A stretch of DNA of 64,000 nucleotides from Chromobacterium sp. IIBBL 290-4 (GTDB taxonomy: Bacteria; Pseudomonadota; Gammaproteobacteria; Burkholderiales; Chromobacteriaceae). Made by a program: the position numbers and the translations under genes. The stretch is from the NCBI RefSeq assembly GCF_024207115.1, contig NZ_CP100128.1:3286001-3350000 (forward strand). The letters are read 5' to 3'. Position 1 is the first letter of the stretch. The number at the start of each line of letters is the position of its first letter. Below, one piece after another: positions 41,501-48,727 of the stretch. The notes beneath the pieces are model-generated. The model was not told the origin of the DNA, did not search any database, and saw only the letters and a program-made list of their open reading frames with translations.

Positions 41501-43336
41501 ATGCTGTTGTCCGAGCACATCTGCCTGAAGGCGGCGTTCAACCACCTGCACATCTTCCTCGATCCGACCCCGGACGCGAAGAAGAGCTTCGCCGAGCGCG
41601 CGCGCCTGTTCAATCTGCCGCGCTCCAGCTGGGCCGATTACAACCGCGAGCTGATCTCCAAGGGCGGCGGCATCTTCGAACGCTCGGCCAAGTCCATCCC
41701 GCTGTCGCCGGAAGTGAAGGCGTGGCTGGAAACCGACAAGGACCACATGGCGCCGAACGAGCTGATCCATGAGATCCTCAAGGCCAAGATCGACCTGCTG
41801 TACAACGGCGGCATCGGCACCTACATCAAGGCGTCGACGCAGAGCCACGCCGACGCCCGCGACCGCGCTTGCGATCCGGTGCGCGTCAACGGCAACCAGC
41901 TGCAAGCCCGCGTGGTCGCCGAAGGCGGCAACCTGACTTGCACCCAACTGGGTCGCGTCGAGTTCGCGCTGGCCGGCGGCCGCATCGCCACCGACGCCAT
42001 CGACAACTCCGCCGGCGTGGATTGCTCCGACCACGAGGTCAATATCAAGATCTTGCTGGGCGCGGTGATGCAGTCCGGCGACATGACGCTGAAGCAGCGC
42101 AATGAGCTGCTGGCCGAGATGACCGAGGAAGTCGGCCATCTGGTGCTGCGCAACAACGTGCTGCAGACCCAGGTGCTGGCGATCAAGCGTCTGGAAGCGG
42201 CGTCCATGCTGTCCACCCATGCGCGGATGATTTCGCACATGGAAAAGACCGGCGAGCTGAACCGCGAGATCGAGTACCTGCCGTCGGAAACGCAGATCAA
42301 CGAGCGTCGTCTGGCCCGCCAAGGCCTGACCGTGCCGGAAGTGGCTGTGCTGCTGGCGTACAGCAAGATTTCGCTGGACCAGGCCATTCTGGCCACCGAT
42401 CTGCCGGACGACCGCGACTTCCTGCCGGTGCTGGTCAACTACTTCCCGAAACCGCTGCAACAGCGTTTCGGCAAGCAGATGGAACAGCATCAGCTGAAGC
42501 GCGAGATCATCTCCAACCAGCTGGCCAACCAGATCATCAACCGCATGGGCACCACCTTCGTGTTCCGCCTGCAGGAAGAGTCGCCGTTCTCCGCGGCCGA
42601 CATCGCCCGCGCCTGGTGGATCGCCAACCGCGTATTCGACGCGGAAAGCCTGTGGGGCCAGATCGAAGCCTTGGACAACAAGGTGCCGGCCGACCTGCAG
42701 ATGCAGCTGATGGTGCTGGTGCGCACACTGGTGGAGCGCGTGACCCGCTGGGTGCTGCGCAACAAGCGTCCGTTCGCCTCGGTCAACGCCGTGATCGAAC
42801 AGTACGCCGCTCAGGTGCAGAGCCTGCTGTCCGCGCTGCCCAAGCTGATCACCGCCGCCGATTATCCGGCTGTGGCCGCCCAGGAAGCCCGCATCGCTCA
42901 CGCCAATCTGCCTAAGCCGCTGCAACAGGTGCTGGCGCGCCTGGAGTACGCGGTGCCGCTGATGGACATCATCGAGATCGCAGGCGACAGCAAGCTGGCG
43001 CTGGACCAAGTGGCCGCCAACTACTTCCAGTTGGGCCGTTCGCTGCAACTGGATTGGCTGCGCGACGCCATCACCAGCCTGCCGCGCGACAACCGTTGGC
43101 AATCGCTGGCTCGTTCCGCGCTGCGCGACGACCTGTACAGCGTGCATCGCAATCTGGCCCGTCAGGCGCTGGATGGCGCGGCCGCCGCGGACTTCGCCGC
43201 GCAGTGGCTGGGCAATCGCCAGGGCGCGGTGGAAATCTGCGGCCAGATGTTCGCCGAGCTGCAGTCGTTCAGCGCGCTGGATCTGGCCATGCTGTCCGCC
43301 GGCATGCGCGAGCTGAACAACCACCTGTTGGCCTAA
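38528..43336 (+). CDS. gdhB: Large NAD-specific glutamate dehydrogenase
   Basis: A 1602-residue enzyme of the 180-kDa NAD-GDH class, converting glutamate to 2-oxoglutarate and ammonia. Residues 1-700 are the regulatory N-terminal part with ACT-like folds. The catalytic core (about 720-1240) has [38 protein letters not shown] with the substrate lysine, [16 protein letters not shown], and a Rossmann segment [17 protein letters not shown]. The C-terminal about 350 residues form the helical domain of this class. The length fits the family (about 1600). In Pseudomonas this gene is arginine-inducible through ArgR; here it is divergent from the cationic amino acid transporter. Codon use is strongly GC3-biased, which leaves an even longer antisense frame. 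Confidence 0.97.
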   Translation: [1602 protein letters not shown]

Positions 43337-43371
43337 GCCTATGCGTTCCGGTTTCGGCCGGAATGAAAATG

Positions 43372-43404
43372 AAAAGCCGCGAGATTCATCTCGCGGCTTT
43401 TTTT
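43372..43404 (+). terminator. Terminator after gdhB
   Basis: The stem AAAAGCCGCGAGA / TCTCGCGGCTTTT with loop TTCA is followed by more T. The symmetric A/T flanks allow use from both sides, so it may also end the convergent diguanylate cyclase transcript. Confidence 0.95.
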
Positions 43405-43442
43405 GGAGCATGGCTGGCCTGCGGCTGAAGGCCGGGCTGTCG

Positions 43443-44459
43443 TCAGAAATAGTCTACTTGCCCATCCATCCGTATCGACTCCAATTCGCCCATGGCGACC
43501 AGCTTCTCAAAGCACTGGACTTGATTGCGCCCATGGGCCTTGGCGTAATACAGCGCGCGGTCAGCCTGCTCTATCAGTTGCCCCGGCAGCAGCGCCGGGT
43601 TGACCTGGGTGTAGCCTATGCTGATGGTGAGCTCGCGCACCTGCGGGAAGGGATGGCGTTCCACGCTGTGGCGGAATCGTTCCAGGGCCAGCTCGGCCTG
43701 GAGAATGTCCGAGGCCTGCAGCAGCAGCGCGAACTCTTCGCCGCCGTAGCGGAACAGGCCATCGTCTTCGCGAAAACTCTGCTGCATCAATTGCGCCATG
43801 ATCAGCAGGACTTCGTCGCCCACCATATGGCCGAACTGGTCGTTGACCCGCTTGAACAAGTCGACGTCCAGCAAGGCGAGAATGTGGGGGTGCTGCGTGG
43901 TTTGCGGCCTCTGCAGCGAAGACATCAGATTGTAGAAGCGCAGATCGAATTTGCGCCGGTTATGCAGCGCGGTGAGCATGTCTCGGTCGGCCTCGAACAA
44001 GAGGCGAAGAAAGTTCTCATGTATCCGCGCCATGGCTTTGAGCATGGCGCGATTGATCTTGGTTTCGCTGGAGGTGTGGATCACCACCAGCGAGATGATG
44101 CTGCCCATGCAGCGCATGGGCATGCACATGCCGGTGGGAATGCGGTGGATGCCGTCGTCGCGGTCCAGCATGTTCAGCAGGTCGTACAAGAAGATGGGCG
44201 GCGGCAGCCAGCCGTCGGTGGTGGTTTCGGTGATGATGGGCTTGCCGGCGCTGGAGATCGCCTCCAGACGGCGGCGGATATAGGGGGCGCTGTTGACCCA
44301 GCGGCAGGCGAACAGCTCCACCTTGTCTACATGCATCACCTCCACCAGCGTGGAGAGCAGGCTGGATTCCAGCATTTCCTGCTCGCGCTGCGAGGTCAGT
44401 TCGACCAGATTGTCGAGGATCAGTTTGCTTTCGTTTTGTTCCGGAAGCGGTGTCTGCAT
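43443..44459 (-). CDS. Diguanylate cyclase (GGDEF domain)
   Basis: A 338-residue cytosolic protein making cyclic di-GMP from GTP. Residues about 1-165 look like a GAF-type sensor (LLSTLVEVMHVDKVELFACRWV). The GGDEF domain (about 170-325) has DVDLFKRVNDQFGHMVGDEVL with the metal aspartate and an intact active site GGEEF in RYGGEEFALLL. An RxxD product-inhibition site (REDD) stands five residues before it. So it should be an active, feedback-controlled cyclase. There is no membrane segment. It stands alone, convergent with gdhB. Confidence 0.94.
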   Translation of the reverse strand: MQTPLPEQNESKLILDNLVELTSQREQEMLESSLLSTLVEVMHVDKVELFACRWVNSAPYIRRRLEAISSAGKPIITETTTDGWLPPPIFLYDLLNMLDRDDGIHRIPTGMCMPMRCMGSIISLVVIHTSSETKINRAMLKAMARIHENFLRLLFEADRDMLTALHNRRKFDLRFYNLMSSLQRPQTTQHPHILALLDVDLFKRVNDQFGHMVGDEVLLIMAQLMQQSFREDDGLFRYGGEEFALLLQASDILQAELALERFRHSVERHPFPQVRELTISIGYTQVNPALLPGQLIEQADRALYYAKAHGRNQVQCFEKLVAMGELESIRMDGQVDYF

Positions 44460-44565
44460 GATGAGCGTGCTCCTGAGGCACGGCTGCGCGATGGGGCAGC
44501 CGGTGCCGCTTCTTCCGGATTATAGGCAAGCAAGCGCGAGGCGGCGCTGAAGCTTGCCGCCGCGC

Positions 44566-45018
44566 TTAGCCGCGGCCGGTGCTGCCGAAGCCGCCGGCGC
44601 CGCGCTCTGAGCTGTCGAAATCGTCGACGATGTTGAAGTCGGCCTGCACCACGGGGACGATCACCATTTGGGCGATGCGCTCCATCGGTTCCAGCAGGAA
44701 GGGCTCCTGGCCGCGGTTCCATACCGAGACAAAGACTTGGCCCTGATAGTCGGAGTCGATCAAGCCGACCAGATTGCCCAGCACGATGCCGTGCTTGTGG
44801 CCCAGGCCGGAGCGCGGCAGCAGCATGGCGGCGAGATTGGGATTGTCCAGATGGATGGCGATGCCGGTGGGAATCAGCTTGGTTTCGCCCGGCTGGATGG
44901 TCATCGCGGCCTCGGTGGCGGCGCGCAGGTCCAGGCCGGCGGAGCCGGCGGTGGCGTAGGTGGGCAGGTTTTCGCGCAGGCGCGCGTCCAGGATTTTAAC
45001 GTCGATAACGGTTTGCAT
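44566..45018 (-). CDS. dut: dUTP diphosphatase
   Basis: A 150-residue trimeric dUTPase that hydrolyses dUTP to dUMP. All five motifs are present: [32 protein letters not shown] with the catalytic Asp, [10 protein letters not shown], and the C-terminal arginine-finger type tail [12 protein letters not shown]. It lies 53 bp downstream of coaBC on the same strand, a common bacterial pairing. Confidence 0.97.
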   Translation of the reverse strand: MQTVIDVKILDARLRENLPTYATAGSAGLDLRAATEAAMTIQPGETKLIPTGIAIHLDNPNLAAMLLPRSGLGHKHGIVLGNLVGLIDSDYQGQVFVSVWNRGQEPFLLEPMERIAQMVIVPVVQADFNIVDDFDSSERGAGGFGSTGRG

Positions 45019-45071
45019 GGTGTTTCCTTGTGATGCGGTGGCGGCCTCGGGGCCGCCGGATGGTGGATTCT

Positions 45072-46253
45072 TCAGCGCTTGGCCAGCAGCGCGGCCAAGT
45101 GGCGGACAATGGCGGTCGCCACTTCGGTTTTGGGCAGGGCGGGAAGGGGGTGCTGGCCGGCATCGTCCAGCAGCACCACTTGGTTATCATCGGCACCCAT
45201 CGCGTGCTGGGCGAGGTTGGCCACCAGCAGCGGCAGCTTCTTGCGCTTGCGCTTGGCTTCGGCGAATTCCAGCAGGTTCTGGCTTTCCGCCGCGAAGCCG
45301 ACGCAGAAAGGCGCGGCGGGCAGCGACGCTACCGTTGCCAGAATGTCCGGGTTTTCTTCCAGTTCGATGGTCGGAAGCGACGCGCCTTTCTTGATTTTGT
45401 GCTCGCTGCGGTTTTTCACCCGGTAGTCGGCGACAGCGGCGACCGAAATGAAAATATCGCTGCGGCCCACCTCGGTCAGCACGGCTTGTTGCATTTGCTG
45501 GGCGCTCTGAACATCGATGCGGCGCACGTTCAGCGGCGCATCCATGCCGGTGGGGCCGGAAACCAGCGTCACTTCGGCGCCGGCGTCGCGGCAGGCGCGC
45601 GCCAGGGCATAACCCATCTTGCCCGAACTGATATTGGTGATGCCGCGCACGGTGTCTATGGCTTCGTAAGTCGGTCCCGCGGTCAGCAGCACCTTTTTGC
45701 CTGCCAGCAGCTTGTCGGCGAAGAAGCCTTGCAGCATCTCGACGATTTCATGCGGCTCGGACATACGGCCGTCGCCGGTTTCGCCGCAGGCCTGGAAGCC
45801 ATTGCCCGGACCGAATACGGCGACGCCGTCGGCCTGCAGTTGGGCGATGTTGCGCTGATTGGGCGGATTCTGCCACATCTGCAGATTCATCGCCGGCGCG
45901 ACGATCAGCGGGCAGGTCCGCGCGGCGGCCATTGTCGACAGCAGATCGTCGCATGCGCCATGCGCCAGCTTGAACAGCAGGTTGGCGGTGGCCGGCGCGA
46001 TCAGAAAGACATCGGCGCGGCGCGACAGCTCGATATGCGCCATCGCATTGCTGGGTCTGGGATCCCACAAATCGGTGTAGACCGTATGTCCCGACAGCGC
46101 CTGGAAAGTGGCGGGGGCGATGAAACGGGTGGCGGCCTCGGTCATCACTACTTCCACCTGATGGCCCGCCTTGATCAGCTGGCGGGTCAGTTCGGCGGAT
46201 TTGTAAGCGGCGATGCCGCCGCTGATGCCGAGAAGAATGCGTTTGGCAGTCAT
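45072..46253 (-). CDS. coaBC: Bifunctional phosphopantothenoylcysteine decarboxylase / phosphopantothenate-cysteine ligase
   Basis: A 393-residue fusion for two consecutive steps of coenzyme A synthesis. The N-terminal CoaC flavoprotein (1-180) has [20 protein letters not shown], the catalytic His in [18 protein letters not shown] and the substrate-clamp region [15 protein letters not shown]. The C-terminal CoaB ligase (185-393) has [29 protein letters not shown] and AAVADYRVK with the conserved lysine. The start at 46253 matches E. coli Dfp; the longer frame is not conserved. It is divergent from radC. Confidence 0.96.
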   Translation of the reverse strand: MTAKRILLGISGGIAAYKSAELTRQLIKAGHQVEVVMTEAATRFIAPATFQALSGHTVYTDLWDPRPSNAMAHIELSRRADVFLIAPATANLLFKLAHGACDDLLSTMAAARTCPLIVAPAMNLQMWQNPPNQRNIAQLQADGVAVFGPGNGFQACGETGDGRMSEPHEIVEMLQGFFADKLLAGKKVLLTAGPTYEAIDTVRGITNISSGKMGYALARACRDAGAEVTLVSGPTGMDAPLNVRRIDVQSAQQMQQAVLTEVGRSDIFISVAAVADYRVKNRSEHKIKKGASLPTIELEENPDILATVASLPAAPFCVGFAAESQNLLEFAEAKRKRKKLPLLVANLAQHAMGADDNQVVLLDDAGQHPLPALPKTEVATAIVRHLAALLAKR

Positions 46254-46414
46254 GGATCGTTCTTTGCGCTGCAGCCGTAAACTGGCCATTTTAGCGGATT
46301 TGACCTGTCCGGTGGTTCCTGCCGCTGGATTTTGCGGCATGTTATTGTCATTGCTTGTTTCTATCTTGGTGGCTGGGTGGCCCAAATAATGCTATAGCCA
46401 GAAGGAGGATGAGC

Positions 46415-47089
46415 ATGTCGATCGCCGATTGGCCAGAATCCGAACGTCCACGAGAGAAGTTGCTGCGCCATGGCGCGTCTTCTCTAAACGATTCCGAGTT
46501 GCTGGCTATTTTTTTGCGCACCGGCGTCAAAGGGACTAACGCGGTGGATTTGTCGCGGCAGCTGTTGCAGGAGTTTGGCTCCTTGTCCGCCTTGCTGGGC
46601 GCGCCGCTGCCGCAGTTCAAGACGCGGCCGGGCTTGGGCGAGGCCAAGTACGCCCAGTTGATGGCCTGCGCTGAATTGGCCAAACGGGCCCTGTCCGAGG
46701 ATATGCGGCTGGGAGACTTGCTGACCAGTCCGGCGCAGGTGAAGGATTATTTGCGTTTGAGCATAGGCAGGAGGGATGTCGAAACATTTGTTGTGATTTT
46801 TTTGACGGCACAAAACCGTTTGATCGAGGTCGAAGAAGTATTCCATGGCACCTTGACGGAAACGCGGGTCTACCCGCGGGAAATCGTGAGACGGGCTTTG
46901 CAGCGCAACGCGGCGGCGGTGATGGTGGCGCATAATCATCCGTCGGGCGTTTGCGAGCCATCGTCGGCCGACAGGGTGTTGACGGATATGCTCAAGCGAG
47001 CGCTGGATTTGGTCGATATCAGGTTACTTGACCATTTTGTCGTGACCGGCGGACAGACGAAATCGTTCGCCGAGCGTGGTTGGCTGTGA
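46415..47089 (+). CDS. radC: RadC-family JAB-domain protein
   Basis: A 224-residue protein: an N-terminal helix-hairpin-helix-like part (PREKLLRHGASSLNDSELLAIFLRTG) and a C-terminal JAB/MPN metalloprotease-like domain. The metal motif is complete: VAHNHPSGVCEPSSAD (HxHx7Sx2D), with the upstream glutamate in EEVFHG. The old link to DNA repair is disputed, and the true activity is unknown. I chose the ATG at 46415, six bases after GGAGG, over the one at 46409. It is divergent from coaBC, a widespread arrangement. Confidence 0.93.
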   Translation: MSIADWPESERPREKLLRHGASSLNDSELLAIFLRTGVKGTNAVDLSRQLLQEFGSLSALLGAPLPQFKTRPGLGEAKYAQLMACAELAKRALSEDMRLGDLLTSPAQVKDYLRLSIGRRDVETFVVIFLTAQNRLIEVEEVFHGTLTETRVYPREIVRRALQRNAAAVMVAHNHPSGVCEPSSADRVLTDMLKRALDLVDIRLLDHFVVTGGQTKSFAERGWL

Positions 47090-47204
47090 AATGCAGGTTT
47101 TCGGTGAGGCGGCGGTTTGACAGTATCGCCATTGTTTGCGGGGCTTGTGATTTGCCACTGTCGAGAAGGCTGAGTGTTCCCCACCGTAGCAAGAGGAGAC
47201 CATT

Positions 47205-47456
47205 ATGAACATCCTGCGTTTGCTGAATGAGTCGGACTACATCCAGGTGAACAATCAGTTCGTCAAGCCTGACTTCCACTCGGTCTCTGAAGAATTTTCC
47301 GACGACGACGACGTGGTGTTGGAGGCCAGGCTGGATGGCCAGGAGCTGGTGTTGACGATGGCGGATCTGACCGACGCCACGCCTTTGGCCGATGGCGGCT
47401 TCTGGCTGGAGGGCTTGGGTTACCTGCGGTTCCTGTCCCAGCAGAATCTACATTGA
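47205..47456 (+). CDS. Small acidic protein, unknown function
   Basis: An 83-residue protein I do not recognise. It has an acidic centre (SEEFSDDDDVVLEARLDGQELVLTMADL) and reads like a compact alpha/beta domain ending FLEG-like strands (GGFWLEGLGYLRFLS). It has no signal peptide or membrane segment. AAGAGGAG upstream of the ATG and a strong terminator directly after it support a real, separately expressed gene. It may be a small neighbour conserved in the genus. Confidence 0.75.
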   Translation: MNILRLLNESDYIQVNNQFVKPDFHSVSEEFSDDDDVVLEARLDGQELVLTMADLTDATPLADGGFWLEGLGYLRFLSQQNLH

Positions 47457-47475
47457 GTTTCCTCTGCGTTCCAAG

Positions 47476-47504
47476 AAAAGCCCGGCTTGCGCCGGGCTTT
47501 TTTG
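47476..47504 (+). terminator. Terminator after the small acidic protein gene
   Basis: The stem AAAAGCCCGGC / GCCGGGCTTTT with loop TTGC plus further T lies 20 bp after the stop. Confidence 0.95.
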
Positions 47505-47591
47505 TCGCATGCGCGATGCGCTTGACTTGCCTCAAGTTCGGATTAGCGCCAATGCTCTACAGTAACCTTCCGTATTTAATGGGCATATTGG

Positions 47592-47975
47592 ATGGCGATC
47601 ATGGAAAAATTCAGGGTCGGTATGGTGGGCGTGGGCGAAACTGGAACGCCGTTGTTGAAGCAATTGTTGGATGCTCCATTTGTCGAAGTGGTTGGTGTGG
47701 CGGATTTGGACTTGCAGTTGCCTGGGGTGCGGTTGGCTCAAGAAAAGGGCGTGGCGGTCACGGCTAACTTTATAGAGATAGCCGAGCAGGGCGAACGGGT
47801 CGACATCATCATCGATGTGACGGGCTCGCGGAAGGTCAGAGAGGATTTGCGCCGTTATATGCAGTTTTCCGGCAATACTCATACGGTCATCGTGCATGAG
47901 CGGGTGGCTTTGCTGATGATGTCGCTGGGAGCTGGGCAGAGGGTGGACACGCGCCACGATGAAATGACTTATTGA
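47592..47975 (+). CDS. Stand-alone Rossmann-fold NAD(P)-binding protein
   Basis: A 127-residue protein that is little more than a dinucleotide-binding domain. FRVGMVGVGETGTPLLKQLL gives the GxGxxG loop, VVGVADLD a typical acidic end of strand 2, and VDIIIDVTGSRKVREDL the next strand. It resembles the N-terminal half of Gfo/Idh- or homoserine-dehydrogenase-like enzymes, but the catalytic half is absent; the frame ends naturally and a perfect terminator follows. It could be a redox or NAD sensor or a subunit. The start at 47592 or 47601 is not settled, as neither has a good Shine-Dalgarno. Confidence 0.75.
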   Translation: MAIMEKFRVGMVGVGETGTPLLKQLLDAPFVEVVGVADLDLQLPGVRLAQEKGVAVTANFIEIAEQGERVDIIIDVTGSRKVREDLRRYMQFSGNTHTVIVHERVALLMMSLGAGQRVDTRHDEMTY

Positions 47976-48277
47976 TTGATATTGTCGCGGCGCGGCCGCG
48001 CTTTGCCATCAAAAAGCGGGAGGCTAGCCTCCCGCTTTTTTATTAACACCTGGTAAACGAAGCGCTAACAGTATTCTTGTAGCCTAAGCTGATATGGGCA
48101 AATATGTAGCGTGAGAGCCGGCGCTTGCGATGAAGTGTTGCCAGCGTGTCGCAACGCTGTTGCAAGGCGAATGAGACTTTGTCAGCATCGTTAAGAGGGG
48201 GCTTCCTCGTCATATTGTCGTGTGAATAGAACAAGCAAGTTTGTCTGGCGGATGGCTTTGACGAAAGGGGAGGTGAT
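47976..48277. other. Intergenic region before the DUF2844 gene
   Basis: The first part holds the terminator at 48011-48041. The remaining about 230 bp contain no gene I can support; AAAGGGGAGG right before 48278 is the Shine-Dalgarno of the next gene. I see no clear promoter hexamers. Confidence 0.6.
48011..48041 (+). terminator. Terminator after the Rossmann protein gene
   Basis: AAAAAGCGGGAGGC-TA-GCCTCCCGCTTTTT is a perfect 14-bp stem with minimal loop and a T tail. Its symmetry allows either direction. Confidence 0.93.
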
Positions 48278-48727
48278 ATGAGGACAAGAACTTGGTGGGG
48301 ATGGGTTTTTCTATTTCCAACCTTGGCGCATGCGGCCTTGGGGTTGTCGCCCAGCGCGCCGGCGTCTGCCGGTCCGCAGACGACAATGCCTTTCTCCGGC
48401 GCTTCCGCCAGTTATAGCGTTCAAACAAGCCAGGATGCGACGGGCTGCGTGATTCGCGAGTACGTCGCAGCCAATGGCATCGTTTTTGCGGTTTCCTGGA
48501 AGGGCAAGAGATTGCCGGATCTGAAATCGCTGCTGGCGGGATATTTTCCGGCCTATCTGCAGGCTCAGCGACAGAATGGCAAGGGATTGAATGTGCTGGC
48601 GGAGCAGGTCGGCAATCTCGTCATCCATTCTTATGGCCGGATGGGCTCCTTTCAAGGCATGGCCTATGACAAGACGCTGTTGCCGGCGGGGGTGACGCCC
48701 GCTCAGCTGAAGCAGGGGGCGCTATGA
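48278..48727 (+). CDS. DUF2844-family secreted protein
   Basis: A 149-residue exported protein. The N-terminal signal peptide (TWWGWVFLFPTLAHAALG) precedes a short domain with CVIREYVAANGIVFAVSWKG and LPDLKSLLAGYFPAYLQ, which I recognise as the DUF2844 pattern. A C-terminal segment VIHSYGRMGSFQGMAYDKTLLP follows. Its function is unknown. The stop overlaps the start of the DUF3443 gene by four bases (ATGA), so the two proteins are made together, and both carry export signals. That makes this a likely partner, chaperone or inhibitor of the DUF3443 protein. Confidence 0.85.
   Translation: MRTRTWWGWVFLFPTLAHAALGLSPSAPASAGPQTTMPFSGASASYSVQTSQDATGCVIREYVAANGIVFAVSWKGKRLPDLKSLLAGYFPAYLQAQRQNGKGLNVLAEQVGNLVIHSYGRMGSFQGMAYDKTLLPAGVTPAQLKQGAL

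Noticed and set aside
38453..43411. A 1652-codon open frame antisense to gdhB, longer than gdhB itself
   Set aside because: Its translation is low-complexity (rich in H, Q, A, V, L, G) and mirrors the strong GC3 bias of gdhB, whose catalytic motifs are unmistakable. Long antisense frames are expected from such bias.
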